Source of the DNA: CAZULF01 sp964621215
GTDB lineage: Bacteria > Pseudomonadota > Gammaproteobacteria > UBA1113
Direction of reading: 5' to 3'
Assembly: GCA_964621215.1 (NCBI GenBank)
Contig: CAZULF010000020.1
Span: 1 to 26,145, forward strand
Length of the DNA stretch: 26,145 nt
Every line of letters starts with the position of its first letter. Position 1 is the first letter of the stretch. Below, piece after piece: positions 9,388 to 17,156 of this stretch. The position numbers and the translations under genes were made by a program. The notes under the pieces were generated by a model. It saw only the letters and a program-made list of their open reading frames with translations, had not been told where the DNA came from and did not search any database.

Positions 9388-11706
9388 TCACCCATATTTA
9401 CAAAAACTAAAATAATAACTATTTCTCTTTAATTGATCTAAAGCTTCGCTTGCGGGTATAGTGGGACTTAGAGACAATGCATTATAATGGGTGTGTCCAT
9501 TATATAAAACAAAAACAGGATCGTCGGTGAACTGCTCAGCAGCATCTGCATGAGCAATGCTCCCATCAGGTTTCAGTATAATAATAGGCCTATTAAGTAA
9601 ACGCATCAATATTGTTATCTCTATATCATCTGCCCAAGCATCTTTTCTAACGTGTGCAATATAGTCTTCATAAGTTTGTCCAGGTAATAACAGTGCGTTA
9701 ACTAATACTTCATAGGCATCTCTGCACTGTATAAGTATATCAGCACAAAAATTTCTTAATTGTTGTTGTTCTACATTCAAATAAATTGCCACAGCATTAA
9801 ATAGGCAATTTCCATCACCGGGTATATCTAATATATTTAGTCCCGTGCCCCTCAATATCTCATATATACCGCTACGATTTTCCTGTTCTTCTGCTTGTGT
9901 TAAGTGGGAAGCGTGCATTATCCCAAATTGTTGCCATATTTGAGTATATGAATATTTAGCAACCTCATTTGCTTTATTATCAAGTCGCCTCTGATGACAC
10001 TGATCTCCTTCGGCTACTAAATTATTTATTAAAGCATGGTGTCTTTGCGCTGGTTCTGTCAAGCCTGGATGATTTTCCCGCATTGCCTCTGGATGTCCTT
10101 GTATACCAATAATTGTCGAGTGGTTATCTTCATTTTCGATAGCTTCAATCTCAGTACCAGCTCGTGTGGCGAATGCACTTGCTTTGAATCCCTTAGGGAG
10201 TTCGGCAACTGCTTGCCAATGAACACTTAAAGCTTTTGTTTGGTATAATTGCGCTGAAAGTTGTGGGTAGCCCATAAGTTGTGCTAACTTTGTCTGTGGA
10301 ATCACAAATAATGGATGTATGTGGGGTCTATTTCCTAAATGAATTTCACCTGTATTAAGTAATTCTGGCATAGATCCGCGATGGTTTTGAGAGGGCTTCA
10401 GATTACCACCGATTGCCTCAGCCAATGTCCATAATCCGCCACAAATTGCTAAGACAGGATTACCTGTTTGCCGAGCATGGTTAATCATAGCTTTTTCATG
10501 CTCAATTCTGGATTGATGAACCTGCGGACGTTTTTCTGGTGTTATATTTGAATATCCAGGAATAATCATTAACCCAAATTCATCTGGATGATTTTTAGAA
10601 ATTGCGGGGTAAGTATCTTTGTCATTATTTTGAGGAAGCTTAAGTTCTTGCTTATTTATAGCATCGTAAAATATTTGAGTGCTCCAGTTTGGGGGCAAGC
10701 TGATTTCTGTTTTTCTACCCGTAATTCTTTGTATATTGAAATGATCGAAGTAAGCCCCCATTCCACGAGCTTCATCTCGGAAAGTAATTAGAATGGGTGG
10801 TCTTGAATAACCGTACCCAATTAAAGATTGACGATAAAATTCTCGAAGACTTGCATCATTTACCCATCCAGACTCCTGAAAACCGCCTGGTGAAAAGCAA
10901 TCCTGAGATAATAAAACTATATCTTTATCAAAAAATGGTCTAGTGACATGCTCGTATTTTACTACAATAGTTTCGAATGCTCCATTAAAGCAAATTGCCA
11001 ATGCAGAATGTACTTTTGTTATTGCTTTTGCAACAACCGGGTTGTCAACCGACATAAATAATTGTGCACAAAATTCAAAAAGCGCTGCAAATGCAGCAAG
11101 ACTTTGTTCGATATTTCGCATATTATCTGAAAAAGAAACTGCTTTTAATTTAGTAAAATCAAAGGTACTACGGAGTGTTTTATCTAACTCTAAGATTGAA
11201 AAAAGGCTCGACAAACGATGATGTAGATGACTAAGAACAATTCTTACATCAATATTTAATTGTTCTATAACAGATGACGAGCTATTTAATGGCGGTAATT
11301 CTGGACTTTCATCTCGCAAAAAGGATGTAGGTTCATAACGACCATGATAAAATGCATATACTTTTCGAATACGGTTTTTCTCTTCTAAGGTTAAATTTTC
11401 AGGATTTCCTCCTCGAGCAAGATAATCATTAGCATTAACATACTCATATAAAGTTTCACCTTCATTTCGGAAAAGTGAGTTTATCGGATCTAGCACAGAA
11501 GACTTTTCTTCTTCTGTAAAAAAGAATTGCCAAGGTAGAGGATGAACAGGTAAAAGCAAAGTCATATCATTTAAGTGAAATAAGTCTTTTTTTGTCCAAA
11601 AGTGATACCACGCATGAGTCTGTAGAAGTGCTGTTTTAAGGTCAGAGTCAGTGAGTCTTCGATCAAATTTAATTATGTATAAACTTACATCAAAAATATT
11701 TGCCAT
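9388..11706 (-). CDS. Class I glutamine amidotransferase (PuuD-like, C26) fused to an OTU cysteine protease domain
   Basis: 772 residues from the ATG at 11706; a GGGAGG site six bases upstream favours it over the TTG one codon earlier. Residues 1-370 match no family I recognise. Residues about 375-565 are a class I amidotransferase / gamma-glutamyl hydrolase fold: Cys422 in LAICGGLW, a GGNL loop, and His538-Glu540 in QGHPEA, giving an intact Cys-His-Glu triad. The closest resemblance is to PuuD-type gamma-glutamyl-GABA hydrolases. Residues about 618-748 are an OTU domain: Asp631-Gly-Asn-Cys634 (DGNCLF), a WADDIEITIL segment typical of the family, and His740 in HYNAL. OTU proteases usually cleave ubiquitin chains in eukaryotic cells, so an effector role is possible. 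No signal peptide, membrane helix or clear acidic C-terminal secretion signal is visible. It is last in a minus-strand operon, 70 bases after the ATP-grasp gene. A fully biosynthetic role, with the OTU fold as an isopeptidase, is the alternative. Confidence 0.9.
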   Translation of the reverse strand: MANIFDVSLYIIKFDRRLTDSDLKTALLQTHAWYHFWTKKDLFHLNDMTLLLPVHPLPWQFFFTEEEKSSVLDPINSLFRNEGETLYEYVNANDYLARGGNPENLTLEEKNRIRKVYAFYHGRYEPTSFLRDESPELPPLNSSSSVIEQLNIDVRIVLSHLHHRLSSLFSILELDKTLRSTFDFTKLKAVSFSDNMRNIEQSLAAFAALFEFCAQLFMSVDNPVVAKAITKVHSALAICFNGAFETIVVKYEHVTRPFFDKDIVLLSQDCFSPGGFQESGWVNDASLREFYRQSLIGYGYSRPPILITFRDEARGMGAYFDHFNIQRITGRKTEISLPPNWSTQIFYDAINKQELKLPQNNDKDTYPAISKNHPDEFGLMIIPGYSNITPEKRPQVHQSRIEHEKAMINHARQTGNPVLAICGGLWTLAEAIGGNLKPSQNHRGSMPELLNTGEIHLGNRPHIHPLFVIPQTKLAQLMGYPQLSAQLYQTKALSVHWQAVAELPKGFKASAFATRAGTEIEAIENEDNHSTIIGIQGHPEAMRENHPGLTEPAQRHHALINNLVAEGDQCHQRRLDNKANEVAKYSYTQIWQQFGIMHASHLTQAEEQENRSGIYEILRGTGLNILDIPGDGNCLFNAVAIYLNVEQQQLRNFCADILIQCRDAYEVLVNALLLPGQTYEDYIAHVRKDAWADDIEITILMRLLNRPIIILKPDGSIAHADAAEQFTDDPVFVLYNGHTHYNALSLSPTIPASEALDQLKRNSYYFSFCKYG

Positions 11707-11779
11707 CAATTACCTCCCAGCTTTCCATATACTATTAAATTGAATTTTTAGTTTAAAGTTCATTTTTAAAATAATATTT

Positions 11780-12979
11780 TCAAGACAATAATGAAAAGTC
11801 CTTATGAACTTTTGCAGGATCTTGTGATTGAAGAAAAAGAAAAAAGTTAACTTCACTAAAATTAGTCGAACAACGTTTTATGTCGGATATACCTTCAAAA
11901 ATTTCATACTCTGAAGCTAATAAATAAAGTGGTAGTACATTTCGTTCTGTACCTTTAAAAGGAACACAAAGCCACGCCGCGTACTTTTTCAATGAAAGGA
12001 GGAAATCGATATTTAGGGGCATCAAATCACTTTGTAACAAATTATATTCAAAAGCTGTCATAATCATTTTTTGTATGAACCCTCCCGCGGGTCTCGCCGC
12101 AGCTTCCAGGAATATCACTTCTCCAGCCGAATTCATAAAGAACTCTGAATGATATATCCCTTTAGGCATATCTAATTTTTTTAATAAAGCTTCATTCGCT
12201 CGTGATAGAGTCATCCATTCGGTTGAGTCAGGCTCTAGAATCATACTCCCTACATTTTTTCCTTCTAGAAAATAATGCATGGGATAATTGTATTTAGAAA
12301 CAAAAGTAAGTATCTTTCCCTTGTCGTCTATCAAGCTATCGCAGTGGTATAAATCACCGTGTATATATTCTTCAGCTATAAAGTTTAGATCTTTCTCATT
12401 CGCCATATATTGCGAGTAATATGCTTGAAACTCTTTAAATGAGTTAATGATCGCCAAGGCTCGGCACCCGGAAAGGGTGGTTGGTTTTATTACAAAAGGT
12501 ATCCCCAGCTGTGTTGATGATATTTCAAATAAATGTTCATCAGTCAAATTATTTTTTAAAAGCAGATACTTCGGCATGGCAATGCCGAGCGTGGAAAAAT
12601 GTTCCCGCATTTTCCCTTTGTCGGTAAAAAAGCTAGCTTTTTCGGGATATAAGCCATCAAGAGAGAAATGTTGTCTTACTAATGAAGCTAAGTAAACAAG
12701 ATTTTCGTTATATGTAATGATTCTTATAGAGTGGTCGGGATACTCGTTTAAAATAGGTGTTAGCAGTTCGATGATTTCTTGTTGACAAATAGCTTGATTC
12801 TTGGCAGAAAGAACATTTTTTGCAATATAGATATTTTTAAACCATTTATTTATGTTTGCATTAATTGCAACATCATCAAAAAGGATGAGGATATTATTGT
12901 TATTTTCAAATGTTAATAAATCCAAAAACCATGGATTACGGCTTAACAAGAAAATATTTAGAGTGTTATTTGTCTTCAT
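11780..12979 (-). CDS. ATP-grasp domain carboxylate-amine ligase
   Basis: 399 residues with the layout of ATP-grasp ligases that join a carboxylate to an amine through an acyl phosphate. An N-terminal Rossmann-like part (1-110) leads to the ATP-binding part with Lys165 in FVIKP, a glycine/serine loop after it (SGCRA 170-174), the hinge IAEEYI 201-206, and metal-binding Glu279 and Glu292 with Arg296 (LEAAARPAGG). The Glu-Glu-Arg spacing (13 and 4 residues) matches what I recall for the dipeptide ligase BacD/YwfE, and Ala stands where many ATP-grasp enzymes have Asn. The ATG overlaps the stop of the preceding ligase gene by four bases, so translation is likely coupled. The substrate is unknown. 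Two different ligases in tandem suggest successive condensations in one pathway. Confidence 0.88.
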   Translation of the reverse strand: MKTNNTLNIFLLSRNPWFLDLLTFENNNNILILFDDVAINANINKWFKNIYIAKNVLSAKNQAICQQEIIELLTPILNEYPDHSIRIITYNENLVYLASLVRQHFSLDGLYPEKASFFTDKGKMREHFSTLGIAMPKYLLLKNNLTDEHLFEISSTQLGIPFVIKPTTLSGCRALAIINSFKEFQAYYSQYMANEKDLNFIAEEYIHGDLYHCDSLIDDKGKILTFVSKYNYPMHYFLEGKNVGSMILEPDSTEWMTLSRANEALLKKLDMPKGIYHSEFFMNSAGEVIFLEAAARPAGGFIQKMIMTAFEYNLLQSDLMPLNIDFLLSLKKYAAWLCVPFKGTERNVLPLYLLASEYEIFEGISDIKRCSTNFSEVNFFLFLQSQDPAKVHKDFSLLS

Positions 12980-14238
12980 TCCAGTAAATCAATATAGGTG
13001 GATTTTTCAAGTTCAGTTAACTGGTTATAGTCGTGTTCTATTTGTGACATGTCTTGATGTAATAAATAAGCAAAACCTGGTCGAGGAATCTTATTTGTTT
13101 TGCAAGTCTTATGTAAAAACTTGCCTTTTTCAAGAGCAAGTTCAATATAACTTAGCGATGGAATTTGTTGGAATGGTGTCATATCGAGTTCTTTTTTAAT
13201 GATACCTTCGACATCGGCTTTAAAATAAACATATCGTGCCTTGTAATTTGGTATTAAGGGCGTAGAAATAAACCGTCTCACTGTTTCTGGTTCGGAAAAC
13301 ATTTTAAGCAATAGTGAAAACTGACTTTCCCCATAAATTTTTTCAATATCAATAGGTGAAATTTTTCCCGCTAATCGAGCTCCGGTTTCAATAAGATAAG
13401 GCTCTCCTTGAGGAGTAATACGAACTTCAGAATGTGCCGCACCGTTTTCTATACCTAGCGCGGGTAGCACCTGATAAATGTAGTCAGTTAATTTTTTATG
13501 TATCGGATCAGCTTGACTAAGTAAATCAGCATGCAAATCATTTGATACAAGATCGGGAGTTTTAGTATAACCCAGCCAGATATCAATAACTTTATGCTTT
13601 CCTTCAAAGCTGAATGTATTAACAATATATTCATCACCAGCTATATATTCTTGTGCGAGTACTTCTTCATTAATTTCATTAAATGCAGTTTTACTGTTAA
13701 TAATAGCTAAAAATGCATTTTTAATTTCATATATAGAATTACAATAATAAACATTATCAGAGGTCACACTCATGAGGGGTTTTAATACGATACGATTAAA
13801 TTGATTTTTTTGATACCATTCAAGCAGTTGTTCTAGTGAATTTGTTTTTATCTGCTTTTGCGCAGGTAAATTTTGTGCCCTTAAAGATTCAATCATATAG
13901 TACTTGTTTCGCCGAGCGAGGGTAGAACCAAATTGGTTCTTGGGGACATTGAAATTAATAGCTAATTTATCAGCCAACAACACACCGCTTTCAGAAGCAG
14001 CAACGATCCCAATAGGCGAGTATTCTGCTATTTGATGAATACAATCAGTCAAGTTATTTTCATGATAGATAACAATATTTTTAATATACTGTGTTTCGTC
14101 ATGAATAAAGGAAGCATTTTTTACTAGACGTGCCAAAGTAACATGAATACATTGGTATCCATTTTTATTAAACATGTTTGCTAGCGTCGCTCCAGAGGAA
14201 TACCCACAAACAATAACTATAGTTGGTTTGCTATTCAT
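12976..14238 (-). CDS. ATP-grasp domain carboxylate-amine ligase
   Basis: 420 residues, second of the two ATP-grasp proteins and clearly diverged from its neighbour. The N-terminal domain begins with a nucleotide-type fold (VIVCGYSSGATLA). ATP-grasp signatures are Lys153 in VLKP, the hinge LAQEYIAGDEY (194-204), then AAHSEVR with Glu271, and YLIETGARLAG with Glu284 and Arg288. The 13- and 4-residue spacing of Glu271-Glu284-Arg288 again matches BacD-like L-amino acid ligases as I recall them. The start is supported by GAGG about nine bases upstream, and the gene overlaps the end of the dehydrogenase gene by eight bases. Likely activity: ATP-dependent peptide or amide bond formation between amino acids or an opine-like acid; the exact substrates cannot be read from sequence. 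Confidence 0.9.
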   Translation of the reverse strand: MNSKPTIVIVCGYSSGATLANMFNKNGYQCIHVTLARLVKNASFIHDETQYIKNIVIYHENNLTDCIHQIAEYSPIGIVAASESGVLLADKLAINFNVPKNQFGSTLARRNKYYMIESLRAQNLPAQKQIKTNSLEQLLEWYQKNQFNRIVLKPLMSVTSDNVYYCNSIYEIKNAFLAIINSKTAFNEINEEVLAQEYIAGDEYIVNTFSFEGKHKVIDIWLGYTKTPDLVSNDLHADLLSQADPIHKKLTDYIYQVLPALGIENGAAHSEVRITPQGEPYLIETGARLAGKISPIDIEKIYGESQFSLLLKMFSEPETVRRFISTPLIPNYKARYVYFKADVEGIIKKELDMTPFQQIPSLSYIELALEKGKFLHKTCKTNKIPRPGFAYLLHQDMSQIEHDYNQLTELEKSTYIDLLE

Positions 14239-15283
14239 ATGATATGTCCTCGGTGGTTATAAACTCAAGATATTTATCGTATGCATGCTGCCATTCATTA
14301 AAAAGAACATCTCCAGAAAATAAGTTAATTAAACTAGGTAAAAGTTGAGCAGAAAAATGGATACTGCTCTCTCTCGGCAATAATGAAGCATAGTTTTCAA
14401 TCGCAACAACAGAGAGTGACTTTCCTTGTAAATCTATAGGAATGATCGGTGAGGCGAAATTAGAGACTTTCTCATAAATAGGGACCGGATTATTTCGCGA
14501 GAATGGTTCACAGATTAAATCGACAATCATAGAACATTGACTTCTTGCTAGGAGATCGGAAGACAACAACGGGAAATAGCGGGTGTCACGAGATATAAAT
14601 GCATTGATAATAATATCACTAGATAGGATTAAGGCGGGTTGAATCCCTCGTTTTATTTCTTCATTACTGATGGAAACAAAAGGAATATTTAACTCTTTAA
14701 AAAATCGAACTATACCTTGCCCAGAGCGGCCGTCGCCTAGAATTAGAACGGCGGGTAATGGATTTTTCAGTTTGAGTTGTTCAATATTATTTATCAGTTC
14801 TTCTTGTGTGCGATAGCTTTCTAATGGTTCTTTCCCAAATTTTAATAAAATTGCTGTTGCAGCGGCACAATAGCCAGCATATTCACTAAACGAAGCCGTT
14901 CTTTGATTATTCTCCACTAATTGCTCTATATCATATAAAAGACCACCACCTTTCTGAAAAGCCTTGCGTAATCTTTTTGAATTTGGTTGTGCTTTATAAG
15001 CATGGGCGAACATAATATGAGTGTGTGGAATTTCTAAAGGAATTGGTTGGAAACGTTTTAAACCTAAAATAACCGTTTTACTGGGATCGGCGTGATACCA
15101 ACTTTCTGGCTCAACTAATCGTGCACCGGCAGCTTGATATTCAATATCATCAAATACACGTTGTGCTGATTTTTCTACAACTACATTAATTCCATTCTCG
15201 ATTAATATTTTTGTATCTTCCGGGGTGATTGGGGTTCGCTTTTCAAGCAAGGAGGATTCAGAACGTAACCATAATGTTTTCAT
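14231..15283 (-). CDS. Saccharopine dehydrogenase (Lys1-type, NAD-dependent) homologue
   Basis: 350 residues, similar throughout to the fungal saccharopine dehydrogenase Lys1 and to the related alanine dehydrogenase fold: LWLRSE at the start, GAR-LVEPESW, VILGLKRF with Lys76 and IMFAHAYK with His94 (the two catalytic residues of Lys1), GGGLLYDIE, then the Rossmann part VLILGDGRSGQG (177-188), and near the end LPRESS followed by LLPSL. Lys1 converts saccharopine to lysine and 2-oxoglutarate, or makes it in reverse by reductive amination. Bacteria making lysine through the dapA route do not need this step, and dapA is present in this window. Here, between a transporter and two peptide ligases, it may make or break an imino-linked (opine-like) building block. 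GGAGG nine bases upstream fixes the start, and one base separates it from the transporter's stop. Confidence 0.85.
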   Translation of the reverse strand: MKTLWLRSESSLLEKRTPITPEDTKILIENGINVVVEKSAQRVFDDIEYQAAGARLVEPESWYHADPSKTVILGLKRFQPIPLEIPHTHIMFAHAYKAQPNSKRLRKAFQKGGGLLYDIEQLVENNQRTASFSEYAGYCAAATAILLKFGKEPLESYRTQEELINNIEQLKLKNPLPAVLILGDGRSGQGIVRFFKELNIPFVSISNEEIKRGIQPALILSSDIIINAFISRDTRYFPLLSSDLLARSQCSMIVDLICEPFSRNNPVPIYEKVSNFASPIIPIDLQGKSLSVVAIENYASLLPRESSIHFSAQLLPSLINLFSGDVLFNEWQHAYDKYLEFITTEDISYE

Positions 15284-15284
15284 A

Positions 15285-16721
15285 TTATGGTTCCTCCGTA
15301 TGTTGTAATGATTTTTGTATTTTTATTAAAAATAAAAATGCGAATCCAGCCAGAAAGAGGATAAAAGCAAATGTATGTTGATAACTGACTATGCCAGTAT
15401 ATTGTTGGGTTGCGATATGAGAAAAAGCGATATTTGAAATCCCGCTAGCAAATAGTCCAGCAATACCTAAAGTCATCATCCATAGGCCAGTTGCAGTGCT
15501 GCGGATTTTTTCGGGTAAAATATCGCCTACAAGAGCATAACCACTCGGTCCAATAAATGCTTCAGCCATAGCTTGCAAGGCCATATAAATAACGATCCAA
15601 AATATGCCTATCGGCGTTGAAAAAAAGTATATGGCCATTAAGACTAGAGCGATCCCAATAATATAAACTAAAAACCCCAGCTGAAAGCTACGTTCGGTCG
15701 TTAATTTATAATTATAATTTGTAGTGAGATATTTAAGTCCCCAAGCTAGGGCAGGTGTAAATATGACTAGAACGGTTGCATCCACGATATCTAACCACTG
15801 AGGTGGAATGTGGATAGTGCCATAATCTGTTTTGACATAATCTTGAATAAATAACATTAAGGAAGTGGGCGTTAACATGTAGATTGACCAAAAGCTAATA
15901 GAAAGCATAGCGAAGCAGAAAAATATTCTTATTGCTTGTCGAGATGCTTTGTTTTGTTTATACAAATATGAAAAACAACCTAAGAATATCAGCACACTAC
16001 AGCTCAATAATAAATTTTTAGAAACATAGGCATGTTTCAGTAATAAATGAATACCATAGACCAATATGGACATGATGCCGAAGGTTAGGGCGGAATTTAA
16101 TAACGTTGTTTTACGTTTTTCGATTTCTGCTAATAAAACCTTTGATGCAATTAACATCAATACAACTGCGGATGATGAAAATACCGCGACCCAAAGAAAT
16201 AGGGCGGTATAATTTTGTTGGAGCTGAAACATTCCTGAAAATAAATAACCAATTAAAAACCCGGCATTCATCCCGCTGTAGTTCCACAAGAAGGCGGCTT
16301 TACGCTCAGTTTTTTCTTCAGGCCGATAAGCTTGAGTAATCAGCATATTGACGCTAAGCGAACTTACCATGCTTCCCATGAGAAATAGAGCCAACCCCCA
16401 ATACATAAGGTCTACAGTTTCTTTTGCAAGACACAGGGCCCCCACGATCTGTATAATGACTCCGTATACGAACAAAGTTCGAAACGGCAAAAGTTTTTGC
16501 CCCATGACGCTGCCCAATAAAGGGAGGATATAGACGAATGCGACAAAAATACCGACGATATTGCTTGCTAGTGCTTTAGGAAATCCAAAGTAGTTTACTA
16601 GGTATAGGGATAACGTCGAGAACATGACTGAATAGCTAGCGACAGCTCCCATTCGTATAAAGAAAAGGAAGCCTAATAAAGACGAGCGTTTGGTTGAAGG
16701 AAGGGGAGTGGCAATTTCCAT
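15285..16721 (-). CDS. POT/PTR-like major facilitator transporter
   Basis: About 478 residues from the ATG at 16721 (GGTGAG just upstream); a GTG at 16778 would add 19 residues but has no ribosome binding site. There are roughly 12-14 hydrophobic helices along the whole length. The first helix (FFIRMGAVASYS...LYLV) and the late segment ALQAMAEAFIGPSGYALVGDI with its following ..PEKIRSTATGLW.. resemble proton-coupled oligopeptide transporters. The usual ExxER motif of POT helix 1 is not seen at FFIRMGA, so the normal proton-coupled peptide uptake may be changed, or the protein may be an exporter. It is the first gene of the operon, which suits import of a substrate or export of the product of the downstream dehydrogenase and ligases. 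Confidence 0.85.
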   Translation of the reverse strand: MEIATPLPSTKRSSLLGFLFFIRMGAVASYSVMFSTLSLYLVNYFGFPKALASNIVGIFVAFVYILPLLGSVMGQKLLPFRTLFVYGVIIQIVGALCLAKETVDLMYWGLALFLMGSMVSSLSVNMLITQAYRPEEKTERKAAFLWNYSGMNAGFLIGYLFSGMFQLQQNYTALFLWVAVFSSSAVVLMLIASKVLLAEIEKRKTTLLNSALTFGIMSILVYGIHLLLKHAYVSKNLLLSCSVLIFLGCFSYLYKQNKASRQAIRIFFCFAMLSISFWSIYMLTPTSLMLFIQDYVKTDYGTIHIPPQWLDIVDATVLVIFTPALAWGLKYLTTNYNYKLTTERSFQLGFLVYIIGIALVLMAIYFFSTPIGIFWIVIYMALQAMAEAFIGPSGYALVGDILPEKIRSTATGLWMMTLGIAGLFASGISNIAFSHIATQQYTGIVSYQHTFAFILFLAGFAFLFLIKIQKSLQHTEEP

Positions 16722-16824
16722 GATCTCACCGTTAACTGACGATAATGGGTATGAATACAATTTGGGCAAGCTTACCACGAGCAGCCAAGAACATCCATAT
16801 TTCAGTCCAAAATATGCTAAAACT

Positions 16825-16843
16825 GGTGTAAATTGCTTACACC
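16825..16843. promoter_or_regulatory. Perfect inverted repeat, candidate operator
   Basis: GGTGTAA-ATTGC-TTACACC, seven-base arms around five bases, with two further matching pairs after one mismatch. It lies between the divergent MFS operon and the DUF4224/integrase pair, about 100 bases from each start, and has no run of T after it. This is more like a regulator binding site than a terminator. No binding protein can be named. Confidence 0.45.
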
Positions 16844-16875
16844 TGTATAAAAAGCCTCAAAATACTCAAAAAATA

Positions 16876-16904
16876 TTGACAAACGAGAACAAAGAGAACA
16901 AAAT
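16876..16904 (+). promoter_or_regulatory. Candidate promoter of the DUF4224-integrase genes with 9-bp tandem repeats
   Basis: TTGACA at 16876-16881, 17 bases, then CAAAAT at 16899-16904 (4 of 6 to the -10 consensus). The spacer and -10 contain GAGAACAAA twice in direct tandem (16885-16893 and 16894-16902), which could be a binding site for an excisionase or repressor that shuts this promoter. The -35 is perfect and the -10 is weak. Confidence 0.4.
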
Positions 16905-16935
16905 TATCAAGAATCACAAATAAAGAGGATCGAAT

Positions 16936-17154
16936 ATGTTTTTAACAGTAGACGAGATTGAAGAATTAACGGGGTATTTATATTGTAGCCGACAAATTAA
17001 ATGGCTAGCTGATCACGGATATAAGTTTGAAGTTAGCCGTAATGGCAAGCCAAAAGTACTTAAAACACACGTAGAAGCACGTCTTGGCGCTCAAATCAAA
17101 CAAGGTCGTCAATATTATGAACCTGATTTTAGTAATAAACGTATTTTTGGTTAA
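16936..17154 (+). CDS. DUF4224 family small protein, likely excisionase/integrase partner
   Basis: 72 residues, beginning FLTVDEIEELTGY followed by RQIKWLADHGYKF and a basic HVEARLG segment, the pattern I know from DUF4224 proteins found beside phage and island integrases. A helix-turn-helix-like fold that reads a promoter or att arm is likely but not proven. AGAGGA six bases before the ATG is a good ribosome binding site. It ends two bases before the integrase start, so the two are probably translated together and control excision. Confidence 0.82.
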   Translation: MFLTVDEIEELTGYLYCSRQIKWLADHGYKFEVSRNGKPKVLKTHVEARLGAQIKQGRQYYEPDFSNKRIFG

Positions 17155-17156
17155 AA

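Noticed and set aside
11521..11556. PVHPLPWQ motif in the N-terminus of the GATase-OTU protein, similar to a PVHPWQ motif of NIS siderophore synthetases
   Set aside because: The other conserved siderophore-synthetase motifs are absent and the motif lies far too early in the protein, so I treat it as chance.
12852..13199. 115-residue plus-strand frame opposite the two ATP-grasp genes
   Set aside because: It is antisense to well-supported coding sequence across both ligase genes and shows no domain pattern.
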